Assembly: GCF_037120725.1 (NCBI RefSeq)
Contig: NZ_JBBAXC010000015.1
Location: forward strand, 46,675-110,674
DNA: 64,000 nucleotides
Direction: 5' to 3'
From: Bacillus spongiae
Lineage (GTDB): Bacteria > Bacillota > Bacilli > Bacillales > Bacillaceae_K
Under the pieces are notes generated by a model that was given only the letters and a program-made list of their open reading frames with translations, was not told the DNA's origin and ran no database searches. A program made the position numbers and the translations under genes. Of this stretch, positions 45,442-54,599 are shown piece by piece. Every line of letters starts with the position of its first letter. Position 1 is the stretch's first letter.

Positions 45442-46257
45442 ATGAAATATAAAAAGCTTATTTTATGCGTTGTGTGTATGATTCTCTTTTGTGCCATGGT
45501 ACCGATAAAACCAAAAGCTTCTATTGATGCAAAAGTGTCAGCAGAAGCAGCGATTTTAATGGATCAAAATACTAAAAAGGTTTTATATGATAAAAACATA
45601 AATAAAAGAATGAAAATTGCGAGCATTACAAAGATCATGACAGCGATTTTAGCATTAGAAATAGGGGATTTAACAAAGCTCGTAACGATTAGTAATGATG
45701 CCGTTGGGGTAGAAGGCTCTTCAATTAATTTGAAACAAGGAGATCAAGTAAAGCTAGAGGATCTTATATACGGTCTCATGCTTAGGTCGGGAAATGACGC
45801 TGCTGTCGCCATTGCAGATTACATTGCTGGATCAGAGGAAGAGTTTGTTAAACTGATGAATCGAAAAGCGAGTAGTTTAGGGATGAAGAACACGAACTTT
45901 ACGAATCCACATGGCTTAGATAACCCGAACCATTACTCTACTGCTTATGATATGGCGTTACTTACACAATACGCGATGCAAAACGCTGAATTCAGGAAGA
46001 TTTTTAAAACGAAAGAACACCCTATTCCTCCAGAGCTAGTATTAGATACCTCAACGTGGAGGAATAAAAATAAATTACTCTTTGATTATCCATATTCAAC
46101 AGGTGGAAAAACGGGCTTTACGAGAGCATCTGGTCGTACATTAGTATCCACTGCATCAAAAGATGGAATAGACCTTATCGTCGTTACATTAAATGATCCT
46201 GACGATTGGCAAGATCATATGAACTTATTTAATTTAGGGTTTAAAGAAGAAGGCTAA
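45442..46257 (+). CDS. D-alanyl-D-alanine carboxypeptidase (PBP5/DacB type)
   Basis: The 271-residue protein has an N-terminal signal (about 1-28), then the S11 peptidase domain. Catalytic motifs are SITK (ASITKIMTAI), SGN (RSGNDAAVA) and KTG (GGKTGFTRASG). It trims the fifth D-Ala from peptidoglycan stems. It lacks the C-terminal beta-sandwich and amphipathic helix of longer PBP5 proteins, so it may be soluble outside the membrane. ATG 45442 follows AAGGAG. Divergent from the sleL-like gene. Confidence 0.9.
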   Translation: MKYKKLILCVVCMILFCAMVPIKPKASIDAKVSAEAAILMDQNTKKVLYDKNINKRMKIASITKIMTAILALEIGDLTKLVTISNDAVGVEGSSINLKQGDQVKLEDLIYGLMLRSGNDAAVAIADYIAGSEEEFVKLMNRKASSLGMKNTNFTNPHGLDNPNHYSTAYDMALLTQYAMQNAEFRKIFKTKEHPIPPELVLDTSTWRNKNKLLFDYPYSTGGKTGFTRASGRTLVSTASKDGIDLIVVTLNDPDDWQDHMNLFNLGFKEEG

Positions 46258-46365
46258 AAATTAGGATTGCTAAATACGTAGTAGTAAAATAAAAGAACTA
46301 AACGTAACAGCAGAAATGATTCAATTTGTTTAACGGGATTCTTTTCTTACAATGGCAAAACACCT

Positions 46366-46410
46366 CTTTGTCTTATACTTTAGTATAATGACAATAGAGG
46401 TGTTTGTTTA
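46366..46410 (+). terminator. Terminator after carboxypeptidase gene
   Basis: AACACCTCTTTGTC pairs with GACAATAGAGGTGTT, followed by TGTTT. The rest to 46641 shows no gene. Confidence 0.75.
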
Positions 46411-46641
46411 TATAATTTAATCGTAAAGTTAGGGTGCTTTATACCATAGAGCAGGTATCATCGCAAAGCAGCATGTTCCAAAAGGGATAAAAACAAACAG
46501 TATTATATAGGTATGTTCTTACTGGGAAGGAAGATCCGTCGAGGGATGACCGTAAGAGAAGAAGTACAATAGAACTTATCCTATGTAACAATCGTTTCGA
46601 TAAAATAACGGTAAAGCACTACACCAAATTACAGGAAAATA

Positions 46642-47235
46642 TTAAGGTTGGATTCCTTTTGTGAAAATTTGAATAAATGTCTTGATGGCTTCATCTTCTG
46701 AAACGGATGTAAATTTATTTTCAAACCGAGAACGGACTAAAAATATCCCTATTAAGCTGGAAATTAAATCATAAGCAATGGCTTCAGAGTCTAATTCACA
46801 CAGCCTATTTTTGCCTTTCATAATGTCGAAATAATGAATGATGAGATCAAATAGTCCCATCGAAAGCTGATTATCTATTTTTGCCTCATATTCTTTTTCT
46901 CTCAGTAAAATCCTAATTAACTCATTGTTATTTAATAAAGTGTCTTGAATGATGAAGACGATTGTTGGTAAATCCTTTTCTAAATCATATGTAGCTTCTG
47001 TAACAACAAATTCTTTCATGCGAGGGACGTCAGATTTAATCAACTGTAAACTTTCAATCAATATATTTTCTTTGTTTTTAAAATGTCTAACGACCGTCAT
47101 TTCAGAAACTTCTGCTTTTTCTGCAATCTGCAACAGTGTCGTCGCTTTAAAGCCCCTTTCAGCTATTAATTTGATTGACACATCTAGTATTTTTTGTCTA
47201 GTAAGTTGTTTATTATGCCTTTTTTTATTTGTCAT
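46642..47235 (-). CDS. TetR family transcriptional regulator
   Basis: The 197-residue protein has an N-terminal TetR HTH (about 10-57): RQKILDVSIKLIAERGFKAT, TLLQIAEKAEVSEMTVVRHF and KNKENI. The C-terminal ligand domain is not diagnostic. ATG 47235 follows AAAGGCGGG. The SDR gene lies ~525 bp upstream on the same strand. It may regulate the SDR gene, but no operator palindrome was found. Confidence 0.9.
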   Translation of the reverse strand: MTNKKRHNKQLTRQKILDVSIKLIAERGFKATTLLQIAEKAEVSEMTVVRHFKNKENILIESLQLIKSDVPRMKEFVVTEATYDLEKDLPTIVFIIQDTLLNNNELIRILLREKEYEAKIDNQLSMGLFDLIIHYFDIMKGKNRLCELDSEAIAYDLISSLIGIFLVRSRFENKFTSVSEDEAIKTFIQIFTKGIQP

Positions 47236-47424
47236 AGAGTTATACCCGCCTTTCTTTTAATAGCTTTATGAATAATATTTTAATAAAAAAAATGGGATTC
47301 GTATAGAGAAAGTATGATGATAGATAGGAAAAGGTCAATACGTGTATGGGCTTTATAGAAATATTAGTCAGTGAACAGACAAAGATAATAAAATATAATA
47401 CCACCTAGAAAAGGAGGGAAGCTT

Positions 47425-47590
47425 CTGCAAGATAGCCTTCACATTGATGGAAAAGATGATAAAAATAAAGGGAAATTTAGGGTGATATGGAGATAATAAA
47501 ATCAAACCTGTTGCCGTAAAAAGGCTATCTCCAGAAGACCCTCTCTTTATTCTTTCTGAATGAAAGTAATAAAGAGGGGTGGGGTAGAAA
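47425..47590. other. Structured intergenic region between SDR and TetR genes
   Basis: AGATAGCCTT (about 47430) and AAGGCTATCT (about 47519) form a long-range stem. A second strong hairpin, CCTCTCTTTATT...AATAAAGAGGGG, lies at about 47539-47583 without a T run. A frame through it reads KPVAVKRLSPEDPLFILSE, perhaps a gene remnant. Confidence 0.4.
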
Positions 47591-47759
47591 GTCTTACATT
47601 CTATGACGTACTAACTTAGATAAAAATTCAATATATGCTTTTTCTTAAGGAGAAATCAACAGTAAGGCTGTCCCAATATAAAAAGTGTATTTGGCAGCTG
47701 TTCTACCATTTGCCTATTAACAACATGAAGGGGAAAAAAATCTCCACTACTTATATGCA

Positions 47760-48614
47760 TTATTCTTTAAGATTACAAAGCTCTAAAGAAACATCCAAAA
47801 GCTTATTTGCTTTTTGAACATTTACTATGGAACTATTAGTAGTGATTTCTTTTCCTTTTACAAAAAGACGACCAGTTACTGAAGAGAAAGATGAAGAGGT
47901 ACCGAGTTTATACAATTCGTCAGCTACAAGGCTAGGCTTTTTTGAGATGTTTAATTTGTCCATGATGTTCATTGCAATGCGAAGTGGCATAGGGCTATTC
48001 CTGCTAATGTTTGTATTAACAATGCCAGGATTTATTGTGTTGATCGTAATACCTAGATTCTCTAAGTGTTTTGCCATATGAACGGTAAATATTTCGTTTG
48101 CTTCTGCAGCACAATCAGTCGCTAAGAGGGGTTTGTAACCCCTTGTTAAATTGATATCATTGAGGTTTAACTTATTCGTAGACCTTCCCGGCGCGCTAGT
48201 GATGACAATTCTTGATGGAGTAGCAGCCTTTAATTCATCAAGCAAAAGATGAGTTAATAAATAACGGTGTAAATAGTTCACCGCAAAGGCCGTTTCGATT
48301 CCTTCGCTTGATTCGGTATAATGGGATGGTGGGATAGTTCCAGCATTTAAATAAAGTAAACGAAGTGTAGTATGATTCTTCTTAAAAGAACGGGCAAACT
48401 CTTTAATGTCCGACATGTTACATAAATCTACCTGATAAAAACGGTGATGACCTTCAGGGTGTATTTGCTTGGCCATTTGCAAAGTAGATTGCCCTTTTGT
48501 ACGGTCTCTCCCAATAAAACAGACAGTATATCCGCTCTCAGCTAACTTAACTACTAAAGCTTTTCCTATTCCATCCGTGCCACCGGTTACGAGGGCAGTG
48601 TTCGTTTCAATCAT
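47760..48614 (-). CDS. SDR-like protein lacking the YxxxK catalytic pair
   Basis: The 284-residue protein has the SDR Rossmann fold: TGGTDGIG at 10-17, NAG at 90-92, and Ser140 in VITSAPGRS. Aligned to the usual YxxxKLAN box, residues are T166 and A170 (TDCAAEAN), so the catalytic Tyr and Lys are missing. It may have lost oxidoreductase activity or act as a sensor. The C-terminal part (RLFVKGKEIT) is normal for WW-oxidoreductase-like SDRs. AGGGGGA lies seven bases before ATG 48614. A TetR gene follows downstream. Confidence 0.85.
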   Translation of the reverse strand: MIETNTALVTGGTDGIGKALVVKLAESGYTVCFIGRDRTKGQSTLQMAKQIHPEGHHRFYQVDLCNMSDIKEFARSFKKNHTTLRLLYLNAGTIPPSHYTESSEGIETAFAVNYLHRYLLTHLLLDELKAATPSRIVITSAPGRSTNKLNLNDINLTRGYKPLLATDCAAEANEIFTVHMAKHLENLGITINTINPGIVNTNISRNSPMPLRIAMNIMDKLNISKKPSLVADELYKLGTSSSFSSVTGRLFVKGKEITTNSSIVNVQKANKLLDVSLELCNLKE

Positions 48615-48848
48615 CGTTTTCCCCCTTACTAATACTTCATTTTCTTATTTAGTTATATTATGAATTATAATGGATGCAAATACTTTATTCATCATTGAAA
48701 ACGGATGAGTAATTTAAAAGCAGGAAAATAATCCAATGTTCATGAATCCTTATTACATAGTAAAAAATTAGACTTATTCTTAACTAAGTTAGTAGATTAT
48801 TACTTTCAAGCGCACGAAAGTAGCTGAGTTTAAAAGTGGGGGAATAAA

Positions 48849-48977
48849 GTGGATTGGTATTGGATTATGGGAGCGTTTGTTCTTGCAGCGGGAGCGTTTA
48901 TTAACGCAAATGTAGCGGAAAAAAGGTCGAAAAAATTAGAAGATAGAGTCAAAGAATTAGAAGATAAAATTAAATAA
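48849..48977 (+). CDS. Small membrane protein with coiled-coil tail (42 aa)
   Basis: GTG at 48849 follows GTGGGGGA by five bases. The product has a hydrophobic helix (MDWYWIMGAFVLAAGAFINA) and a charged heptad-like tail, EKRSKKLEDRVKELEDKIK. Similar single-pass peptides are common in Bacillaceae but not characterised. It is too short for most gene callers; codon use and ribosome site support it. Confidence 0.7.
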   Translation: MDWYWIMGAFVLAAGAFINANVAEKRSKKLEDRVKELEDKIK

Positions 48978-49185
48978 TGACGCTATGATGAATAGGTTTA
49001 CAATTTTACTTTAATTTTGGTTGCTAAACTTAGTGTGATTTTACTTATTCTATTCAATACCTAATTGAATAGGGTTTAGGTTAACGATGACACAAATTCG
49101 ATAAAGCCTACTTTCAAACTAGAGAGGTGTTATGATATACTTGACAACCGATGGATTGTTTTTACTAAGTTAATGGAGTGAACGT

Positions 49186-49332
49186 ATGAGTAAACCAAAG
49201 AAAAAAAGCGGAGTTGGTAGTGGAACGGGTAAGAAAGGCTGGAACCGTTGGCAAGCCGCAGCAAATAAAAAGAAAAGTAATAAGCCATATAAGAGCAAGG
49301 GTCAAAAGCAAGCTTCAAGCAAAAAGAAATGA
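49186..49332 (+). CDS. DUF3934 basic small protein (48 aa)
   Basis: The 48-residue protein MSKPKKKSGVGSGTGKKGWN continues RWQAAANKKK and ends in a Lys/Ser-rich tail. The GTGKKGWNRWQ core is the DUF3934 signature. It is strongly basic and likely binds nucleic acid or an acidic surface. TGGAGTG lies six bases before the ATG. TTGACA at about 49140 with TACTAA downstream is a possible promoter. Function unknown. Confidence 0.85.
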   Translation: MSKPKKKSGVGSGTGKKGWNRWQAAANKKKSNKPYKSKGQKQASSKKK

Positions 49333-49452
49333 TGAGAAACCGAGCCCTTCAATTTGTCTAGTTCTCTATACTACTTTCACATATAGGGAATTAGGCTTTC
49401 CTCATTTACCTTTCATTTTCTAAGAGCTAATGACCAGGAACAGTGCGAAAAA

Positions 49453-49478
49453 AACGGCCCCTTTGAAAGGAGCCGACT
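49453..49478 (-). terminator. Terminator of DUF1292 gene
   Basis: On the minus strand CGGCTCCTTT-CAA-AGGGGCCG followed by seven T. Confidence 0.85.
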
Positions 49479-49482
49479 TTGC

Positions 49483-49773
49483 TTAGCCTGAGTACGTTTC
49501 ATTTTCTAGTTCATCTTGATAGGCCATAAAACGAGATTCCACTTCATTCCATTCCTCTTCAGATTCAATTTCTTCATACACGATTGTGCCATCCTCTTCC
49601 TCAGAGTAACGGAAGGCTGTGACGGTAGGATCGTCACTTTCCTCATCTAAATCCTTTGTTAAGCCAACGACTAAATAATTTTCGCCCTTCCATTCAAATG
49701 TATAAAGGACTTCAAATGATTCTTCTTGACCTTGTTCACCGATTAAGAGCTCTTCACCAATTTCAACAGTCAT
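49483..49773 (-). CDS. DUF1292 family protein (YrzB-like)
   Basis: The 96-residue acidic protein matches DUF1292: EVLYTFEWKGENYLVVGL, VTAFRYSEEEDGTIVYEEIE and EEEWNEVESRFMAYQDE. B. subtilis YrzB is encoded beside yrrK/yrrL, but here the gene stands alone. ATG 49773 follows GGAGAG by six bases; the ATG at 49779 is too near the ribosome site. Function unknown. Confidence 0.87.
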   Translation of the reverse strand: MTVEIGEELLIGEQGQEESFEVLYTFEWKGENYLVVGLTKDLDEESDDPTVTAFRYSEEEDGTIVYEEIESEEEWNEVESRFMAYQDELENETYSG

Positions 49774-49828
49774 GTTCATCTCTCCAGTACAATAGAGTTA
49801 CTTTTTTAGTCTAACCAAATTATTCAAA

Positions 49829-50302
49829 TTATGCTATTTTTTTGTTGTGCTTCAATTTGTTTTTGCTATAAAGGTACACATAACCATAACTAAAGACACT
49901 ACCTACTAAACAAGTAACAAATGCTGTTAGCAATTCTCCCTTTACTAAAATGAGGATGGATAGCGCTGCTGTCTGGCAATATAATAGCCTTGACAAAAGT
50001 TTTTGAAAAGGAAGGATTCTTTCTTCGTGGTTAACCGGGTAAAGGGTCACCCATATCTTATACTGATGATGTTTCCGTAATGGCAGAAGTTGAAAACCTG
50101 TTAGGAACCCCGTTATGATGACCAATACAACTTGAGAGTACCCTTGCACGAAAAAATACAAAATAAAGCTGCCAATACATGTTAATCGAATGTATAAACC
50201 AAAATAATCTCCACTTCTAATAAATGTTATTGTATATAAATATAGAAAACTATTAGGTTGAGTATAGGGGATGAGAGTAGAAAGCCAATGCAACCACTTT
50301 CT
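49829..50302 (-). pseudogene. ecsB: EcsB C-terminal fragment
   Basis: Minus-strand codons from RKWLHWLSTLIPYTQPNSFL continue with about four hydrophobic helices to the natural end (LYSKNKLKHNKKIA). This is the C-terminal ~160 residues of the ABC transporter permease EcsB. Its 5' part lies at 52790-53539, separated by 2.5 kb of phage-like DNA. Without the N-terminal part and any nearby ecsA, it cannot make a functional permease. Confidence 0.88.
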
Positions 50303-50329
50303 CTGTATTTCATCGGTCCATGAGCGTAT

Positions 50330-50451
50330 CGACCAATTTCACTAGATGGTTCAATTTCCGTTAGCTTTTTCCACCCCCTGTGTGCCAGCTCACTAACTCT
50401 TCATTCAACCTCAGGCCTAATTCTTCTAATTATGGTACGGATATTGCTCAT
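50330..50451 (-). pseudogene. Broken small phage gene
   Basis: ATG 50451, nine bases after AAAGGAGGA, opens MSNIRTIIRRIRPEVE and then a TGA. The same frame continues RVSELAHRGWKKLTEIEPSS, then EIGRYAHGP, and runs into the ecsB junction. One nonsense change has split what looks like a small phage protein. Confidence 0.5.
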
Positions 50452-50658
50452 GGGAGATTCCTCCTTTGTTTTATTAAGTAAATTATAAGACAACCTATCA
50501 AGCTTTGAAGGAGCTGTACTCCCAGTATTCGATGAAAATACATACAAATTTGAAGGCCTGGGTGACGAGTCCAGACCTCAGATTTCCTCTATATAAAACT
50601 GAAGGAAGTTACAGTTATAATATGCCAGATATGTCGTCAAATAATAACCACCTTTAGC

Positions 50659-52305
50659 CTAATCTGTATTATAGGATATGCCATTGACAGTAGCATAATT
50701 GACAATATGACTTGTATAGGTTAATTGTATTTCACCTGTTGTCTTAACAGAAACGACTCCGTAACCGCCCACAGGAGATGATGATAAGGCGATGGGAAAC
50801 ACCAAATTGAATGGTGGTCGATACTCAGTTGACAGCGTACCAAGCAATGCAGGCAATATTGTTGGAACATAAAGCGTTCCTCTGAGTGTAACCAAGTTAT
50901 CGGCTGTTTTCTTAGCTGTCAATCCTGAGTTCGGATAAAAACTACTTACGCCGGATCCCATTGGCACCGCTGTTGGAGTACTTGGAATAAGCTCCAATTG
51001 TTTTCTCGGGCTGCCGTATATAAGGAAGCGTTGGTTCAGCGGGTTACCGAGATATTCCATGAAGAAAGCCTCATTATTGGCGTTATATATCTTGACGAAG
51101 GTAGTATTCGGGATGTTAGTGCCTTCTATGTCTACCATGTCCACCGCTGAGCTATAAAAGCTAAATTCTCCCATGCCTGTATTTGCCATCATCTTACAGA
51201 CTTTATCTATGGTGTCAAGCTTAGCTCCAGTCATGAAATTATACATCTGACCGTCTCCCATTCTTGGATATGGTCGATCGGTAAATTTGGTCAAGTCATA
51301 AGCTGGGTATGTTGTTTTAGCTGAGCTAAAGTCAATAGCGTCTTTAGAACTGGACATTTCCTCGAAAATAACTATCCCTTCGTTTATGCTTTCCGGTATT
51401 AATCGACTTTGGTAGACGAATAGAGAGTAGATATTATTGTCTGGAGAAACATGTATGCCCTCGTTCTCGATTCTCTCACAGTCAAATCCATGTTGCTCCA
51501 TTATATCCATCATTTTGGTGTGATGTACTAGGCCTTCCTGAACGACTACTCCAGCCGGTGAATATTCCACCAAGCCTTGGTACATGAGCGGAATGTCTGG
51601 GTTAGTTCTTAATGCCGGACCGCCAGTCCCTTGAACAATACTGTTATCCGTTAAAGCGATGCCCTGTCTTTTAGGCAGATAGTCGGTATAATCAGAATTG
51701 AAGAGACCACCGCTTGATGGTTCGATTGTAATAACTCGGATCAATTCAAAATCGTCGTTATATACTCCGAATGCCTTACGCCTAGCAAATTTTCCGATGT
51801 CAGCTCCCTCTTGCTCTACCAACCATTGTCCGTTGCGATAGGAGAAATTATAGTGCATGTTGACATCATATTCCTCGATAGGAGTCAGCGACGCCCCTTT
51901 TGTCGGCTCCACAGTGATATCAAATTTGCCTATCTTGTTACCCGCTGTCTTGACATATAAATAACGGGAGGTGTTAATATACCGGATCACAATTCCTTCT
52001 CCACCGCTGTACCCAGCTTGATAATAGGTTTTGTAGTCCCCTGTATCAAGATCAAAAATAACAACGAAGCGGTCTGTGCCTGTATACGGCGAATAAACAA
52101 CCAGTACCTCTCGGGTGTCCCAGTCAATTGTAAAGCCCTGAGGGTAGATAAAAATTGTCCTCAGTTTATCGATAATAGATTGGTAATCTGGGAAGAGTAA
52201 TGGTAACCTTATGACCTCTCTCCGCTTGTAAAGTAGATCTTTAGTAAGTTTTTTCTGCTGAAGATCATCAATCTGAGCTTGTAATGCGTCAATATCCGTT
52301 GACAT
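50659..52305 (-). CDS. Phage tail/baseplate-type protein
   Basis: The 548-residue protein begins with a short coiled coil (MSTDIDALQAQIDDLQQKKL) followed by a beta-rich domain with repeats such as DRFVVIFDLDTGDYKTYY, and a C-terminal ~110-residue beta domain (GVSSFYPNSGLTAKKTADNL, VTLRGTLYVPTI). This coiled-coil plus receptor-like C-terminus is typical of phage baseplate or tail-fibre proteins. GGGGATG precedes the ATG. The gene is intact although its neighbours are broken. Base composition differs from the host genes, supporting transfer. No exact family recognised. Confidence 0.7.
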   Translation of the reverse strand: MSTDIDALQAQIDDLQQKKLTKDLLYKRREVIRLPLLFPDYQSIIDKLRTIFIYPQGFTIDWDTREVLVVYSPYTGTDRFVVIFDLDTGDYKTYYQAGYSGGEGIVIRYINTSRYLYVKTAGNKIGKFDITVEPTKGASLTPIEEYDVNMHYNFSYRNGQWLVEQEGADIGKFARRKAFGVYNDDFELIRVITIEPSSGGLFNSDYTDYLPKRQGIALTDNSIVQGTGGPALRTNPDIPLMYQGLVEYSPAGVVVQEGLVHHTKMMDIMEQHGFDCERIENEGIHVSPDNNIYSLFVYQSRLIPESINEGIVIFEEMSSSKDAIDFSSAKTTYPAYDLTKFTDRPYPRMGDGQMYNFMTGAKLDTIDKVCKMMANTGMGEFSFYSSAVDMVDIEGTNIPNTTFVKIYNANNEAFFMEYLGNPLNQRFLIYGSPRKQLELIPSTPTAVPMGSGVSSFYPNSGLTAKKTADNLVTLRGTLYVPTILPALLGTLSTEYRPPFNLVFPIALSSSPVGGYGVVSVKTTGEIQLTYTSHIVNYATVNGISYNTD

Positions 52306-52423
52306 GTTTCATCATCCCCTAGGAAATATTTGGTGTTACCATTCTATTATAACAGAAAAAATAAGGCCCCTATTGGAGCTCTTTCCTAGTACTGAGCGGA
52401 TATTTTCCAGTTGGTCAGAATCT

Positions 52424-52789
52424 TTATGCCAGTCCATCGGTTACCTTATTCTGGAGGTGTACTTTCCGTAATTTAGGCCGGATCTGGATTCTCTTCAGAC
52501 CGAACTCCTTGGCTAGATCTGTTAGGCTAATTTCGTTCGAGTCCGTAGCTGGTTTTACTTTATTAGCAGCTGTCTGTTTGCGTTCTCTAGAGCGTTTCTT
52601 AGGATCTATGACCGGTTATTCCGGTCCGTTATATGAATCCGGTTCCGATTCGATAATCAGTACCTCTAACCAGTCTGAGCGTTCTAGCAGCCCAATTCCA
52701 GCCCAGTTCTTCGACATGCCTCCGGATATTTCCAGCTTCGACTTGATCAGCGACTTGGTTACCGATATGGCCTTGGTATAGCCAGAATC
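52424..52789 (-). pseudogene. Broken phage gene at the left junction
   Basis: Fused in frame to the ecsB 5' part, codons read TKSLIKSKLEISGGMSKNWA, GIGLLERSDWLEVLIIESEP and then TAA at 52616. The same frame continues KKRSRERKQTAANK, ISLTDLAKEFGLKRIQIRPK and stops at 52424. The LTDLAKEFGL part resembles the small HTH domain of phage proteins. The 5' end of the gene is missing. Confidence 0.6.
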
Positions 52790-53539
52790 GTTCTTTACAC
52801 TATCTTTTAGCTTAGGTACATCAATAAATAGATTGGCAAATCGATAAAAGGATATCATCCATTTCTGTTCTTGTTTGATCAAAAACAACCATTTTAACCC
52901 CTTTTGAACGGTTTGAGAACGATAATAACGATGTAATCCAACAAGAAGGATTAGGACAAATAATGAAAATAATAGTTTAGCATTAGAAAAAAGAAAAAAT
53001 AATAGAATGGTATTTACCATATAACGAACAAAAGAATCGATTAAATGGACCTTTGTTTGTTCATAATGTTGAACGTGCCACCTAATAAGTAAATGTAGTG
53101 TTTTTGCCAGCCAAATGATCCATAATAATGTGAAAAAGGAATGGTTGTCTTCACTAGGAACACTTGTATATAAGGGTATGAACACAGCAAGTCCAACTAG
53201 AATAATGAGAAACTGTATAAAACAGCTAACGACTATGGAACGAGTAAAATAGGTTGATAATTGACTTTCCAATGGCAACAGAAAAACTTGATCGGCGCTT
53301 TTCAAAAAAGTATAGATAGGGCTATACGTTATGATCAATGCTAAAATTGGTGCAATCGTGATGGCTACAGGAAACTCATTTGAAATGGTCTTTAGCCAAT
53401 CGATATAATAGTAAGAAGTGACTCCTATTAAAATAATGGATAAATTAATCATTTGTGCGAGGAAATATCTTGAGTATTTAAACAATTCGTTAGCTGTGGC
53501 TTGAAAGCGATGGTACCATAACTACTTTTCGTTTAACAT
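52790..53539 (-). pseudogene. ecsB: EcsB N-terminal fragment with early stop
   Basis: ATG 53539, after AAAGGTGGA, opens MLNEK and then TAG at 53522-53524. The frame continues LWYHRFQATANELFKYSRYF with six or so membrane helices to FANLFIDVPKLKDSVKN, where phage DNA begins. EcsB is the permease of the EcsAB ABC transporter, which affects intramembrane protease (RasP) and secretion in B. subtilis. The early stop and insertion are independent lesions. Confidence 0.88.
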
Positions 53540-53631
53540 AACTTTCCACCTTTTTAGAGCAATCTGTTTCTTATGTATTTCTTTTAAAAAATAACCCAAA
53601 CGGAACACCAAGTTACGCTTAAATGACAACA

Positions 53632-53677
53632 GTTAGGGGGGACCCATTCCTAATACTGGGCAGCTCCCCCTGAACAC
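53632..53677 (-). terminator. Hairpin after DUF2164 gene
   Basis: On the minus strand GGGGGAGCTGCCCA pairs with TGGGTCCCCCC. No T run follows. Confidence 0.45.
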
Positions 53678-53699
53678 AAATGAATGAAAATATTCTAAG

Positions 53700-53966
53700 T
53701 TATCTACGGTTATGGCCTGTTGGTCGCTTTAAGGCGTATAGATCTTCCTCCATCGCATAATATTTTTGTTCTAACACTTCTTTTGCATCAGCAACCCCTT
53801 GGTTATAAGAATAAGGAGCAATTTCTTTTAACATAAAGTCTAAAAGGTTTCCGGCAGCAAGCTCGCCAATTTCATCTCCATCTTGTTCATAATAGTATTG
53901 CTGAATTTTATTAATAAGATCCTCTTTTTCCTCTTTTGGAATGCGAATATAATTCATTTTGTTCAT
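53700..53966 (-). CDS. DUF2164 family protein
   Basis: The 88-residue protein begins MNKMNYIRIPKEEKEDLINK and contains IQQYYYEQDGDEIGELAAGN, LLDFMLKEIAPYSYNQGVAD and AKEVLEQK, the DUF2164 signature. It is a small helical protein of unknown function. AAAGGACGGT precedes the ATG. It stands between the ecsB remnant and the DUF3951 gene. Confidence 0.88.
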   Translation of the reverse strand: MNKMNYIRIPKEEKEDLINKIQQYYYEQDGDEIGELAAGNLLDFMLKEIAPYSYNQGVADAKEVLEQKYYAMEEDLYALKRPTGHNRR

Positions 53967-54229
53967 ACCGTCCTTTCTTTTTAAATAATCTAAAGTAGGG
54001 AAATTTAGCCATTATCATCTATAAAGAGTATATCAAATTCTACCTTCGTTTTTATATTTAATGTATAAGCACCATGGAGTAATTTTCTATTTAAGGAATA
54101 TTTTTAGGGAGTTTTCAACTGCATGATATAATGAGTGGGTGAAGCAATCCATGTTTATTAAAATACTATCGAAAAATTAAACATAATCTTGTCGTTCATT
54201 CATCTTACTTTTCTAAAGGAGAAAACAGA

Positions 54230-54439
54230 ATGAATCCAATAAACTTCATGGCAATTGGCCTTCCAATTGTAATCGTTATTTTAGTACTTATTGTTTTTTA
54301 TAAAGTTTTTTTCAAGAAGAGAAGTGTTACTCTTTTTTACACACCATTTGATGATATAACTGGACAAACTGAAGTGGAGTTCCATGAAGAGAAAGAAGTT
54401 CTTGCTGAGGCTGAAGGGCAGTCCGATGACAAAAATTAG
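54230..54439 (+). CDS. DUF3951 small membrane protein
   Basis: The 69-residue protein has a single helix (MAIGLPIVIVILVLIVFYKV) followed by KKRSVTLFYTPFDDITGQTE and an acidic tail, EKEVLAEAEGQSDDKN. The YTPFDxITGQT motif is the DUF3951 signature. AAAGGAG lies eight bases before the ATG. The tail faces the cytoplasm if the helix is a signal anchor in reverse; topology is not certain. Function unknown. Confidence 0.85.
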   Translation: MNPINFMAIGLPIVIVILVLIVFYKVFFKKRSVTLFYTPFDDITGQTEVEFHEEKEVLAEAEGQSDDKN

Positions 54440-54599
54440 AACCTTTTATCCCTTTGTTTCATTGGAGAGATTGAAACCTTTCTTTATAGTTTAACGTATT
54501 AAGTTAAAGGGGAGAAACCATAGAAATGGGAGTTAGATAGGATTGGCCATAAAAGAAGTGTAAAGTAGAATTGATTTTCTTAAAAAGGTGTGGGTATAT

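Larger units (their letters stand above)
50303..52789. mobile_element. Phage-derived insert in ecsB
   Basis: About 2.5 kb of DNA, visibly richer in G+C than its neighbours, interrupts ecsB between codons for KDSVK and RKW. It carries a tail-like gene and two broken small phage genes, all on the minus strand. No integrase, portal or terminal repeat is seen. It looks like the scar of a larger prophage or of recombination. Confidence 0.75.

Noticed and set aside
47635..47817. 60-codon plus-strand frame near the SDR gene
   Set aside because: It overlaps the SDR 3' end and has no family match or convincing ribosome spacing.
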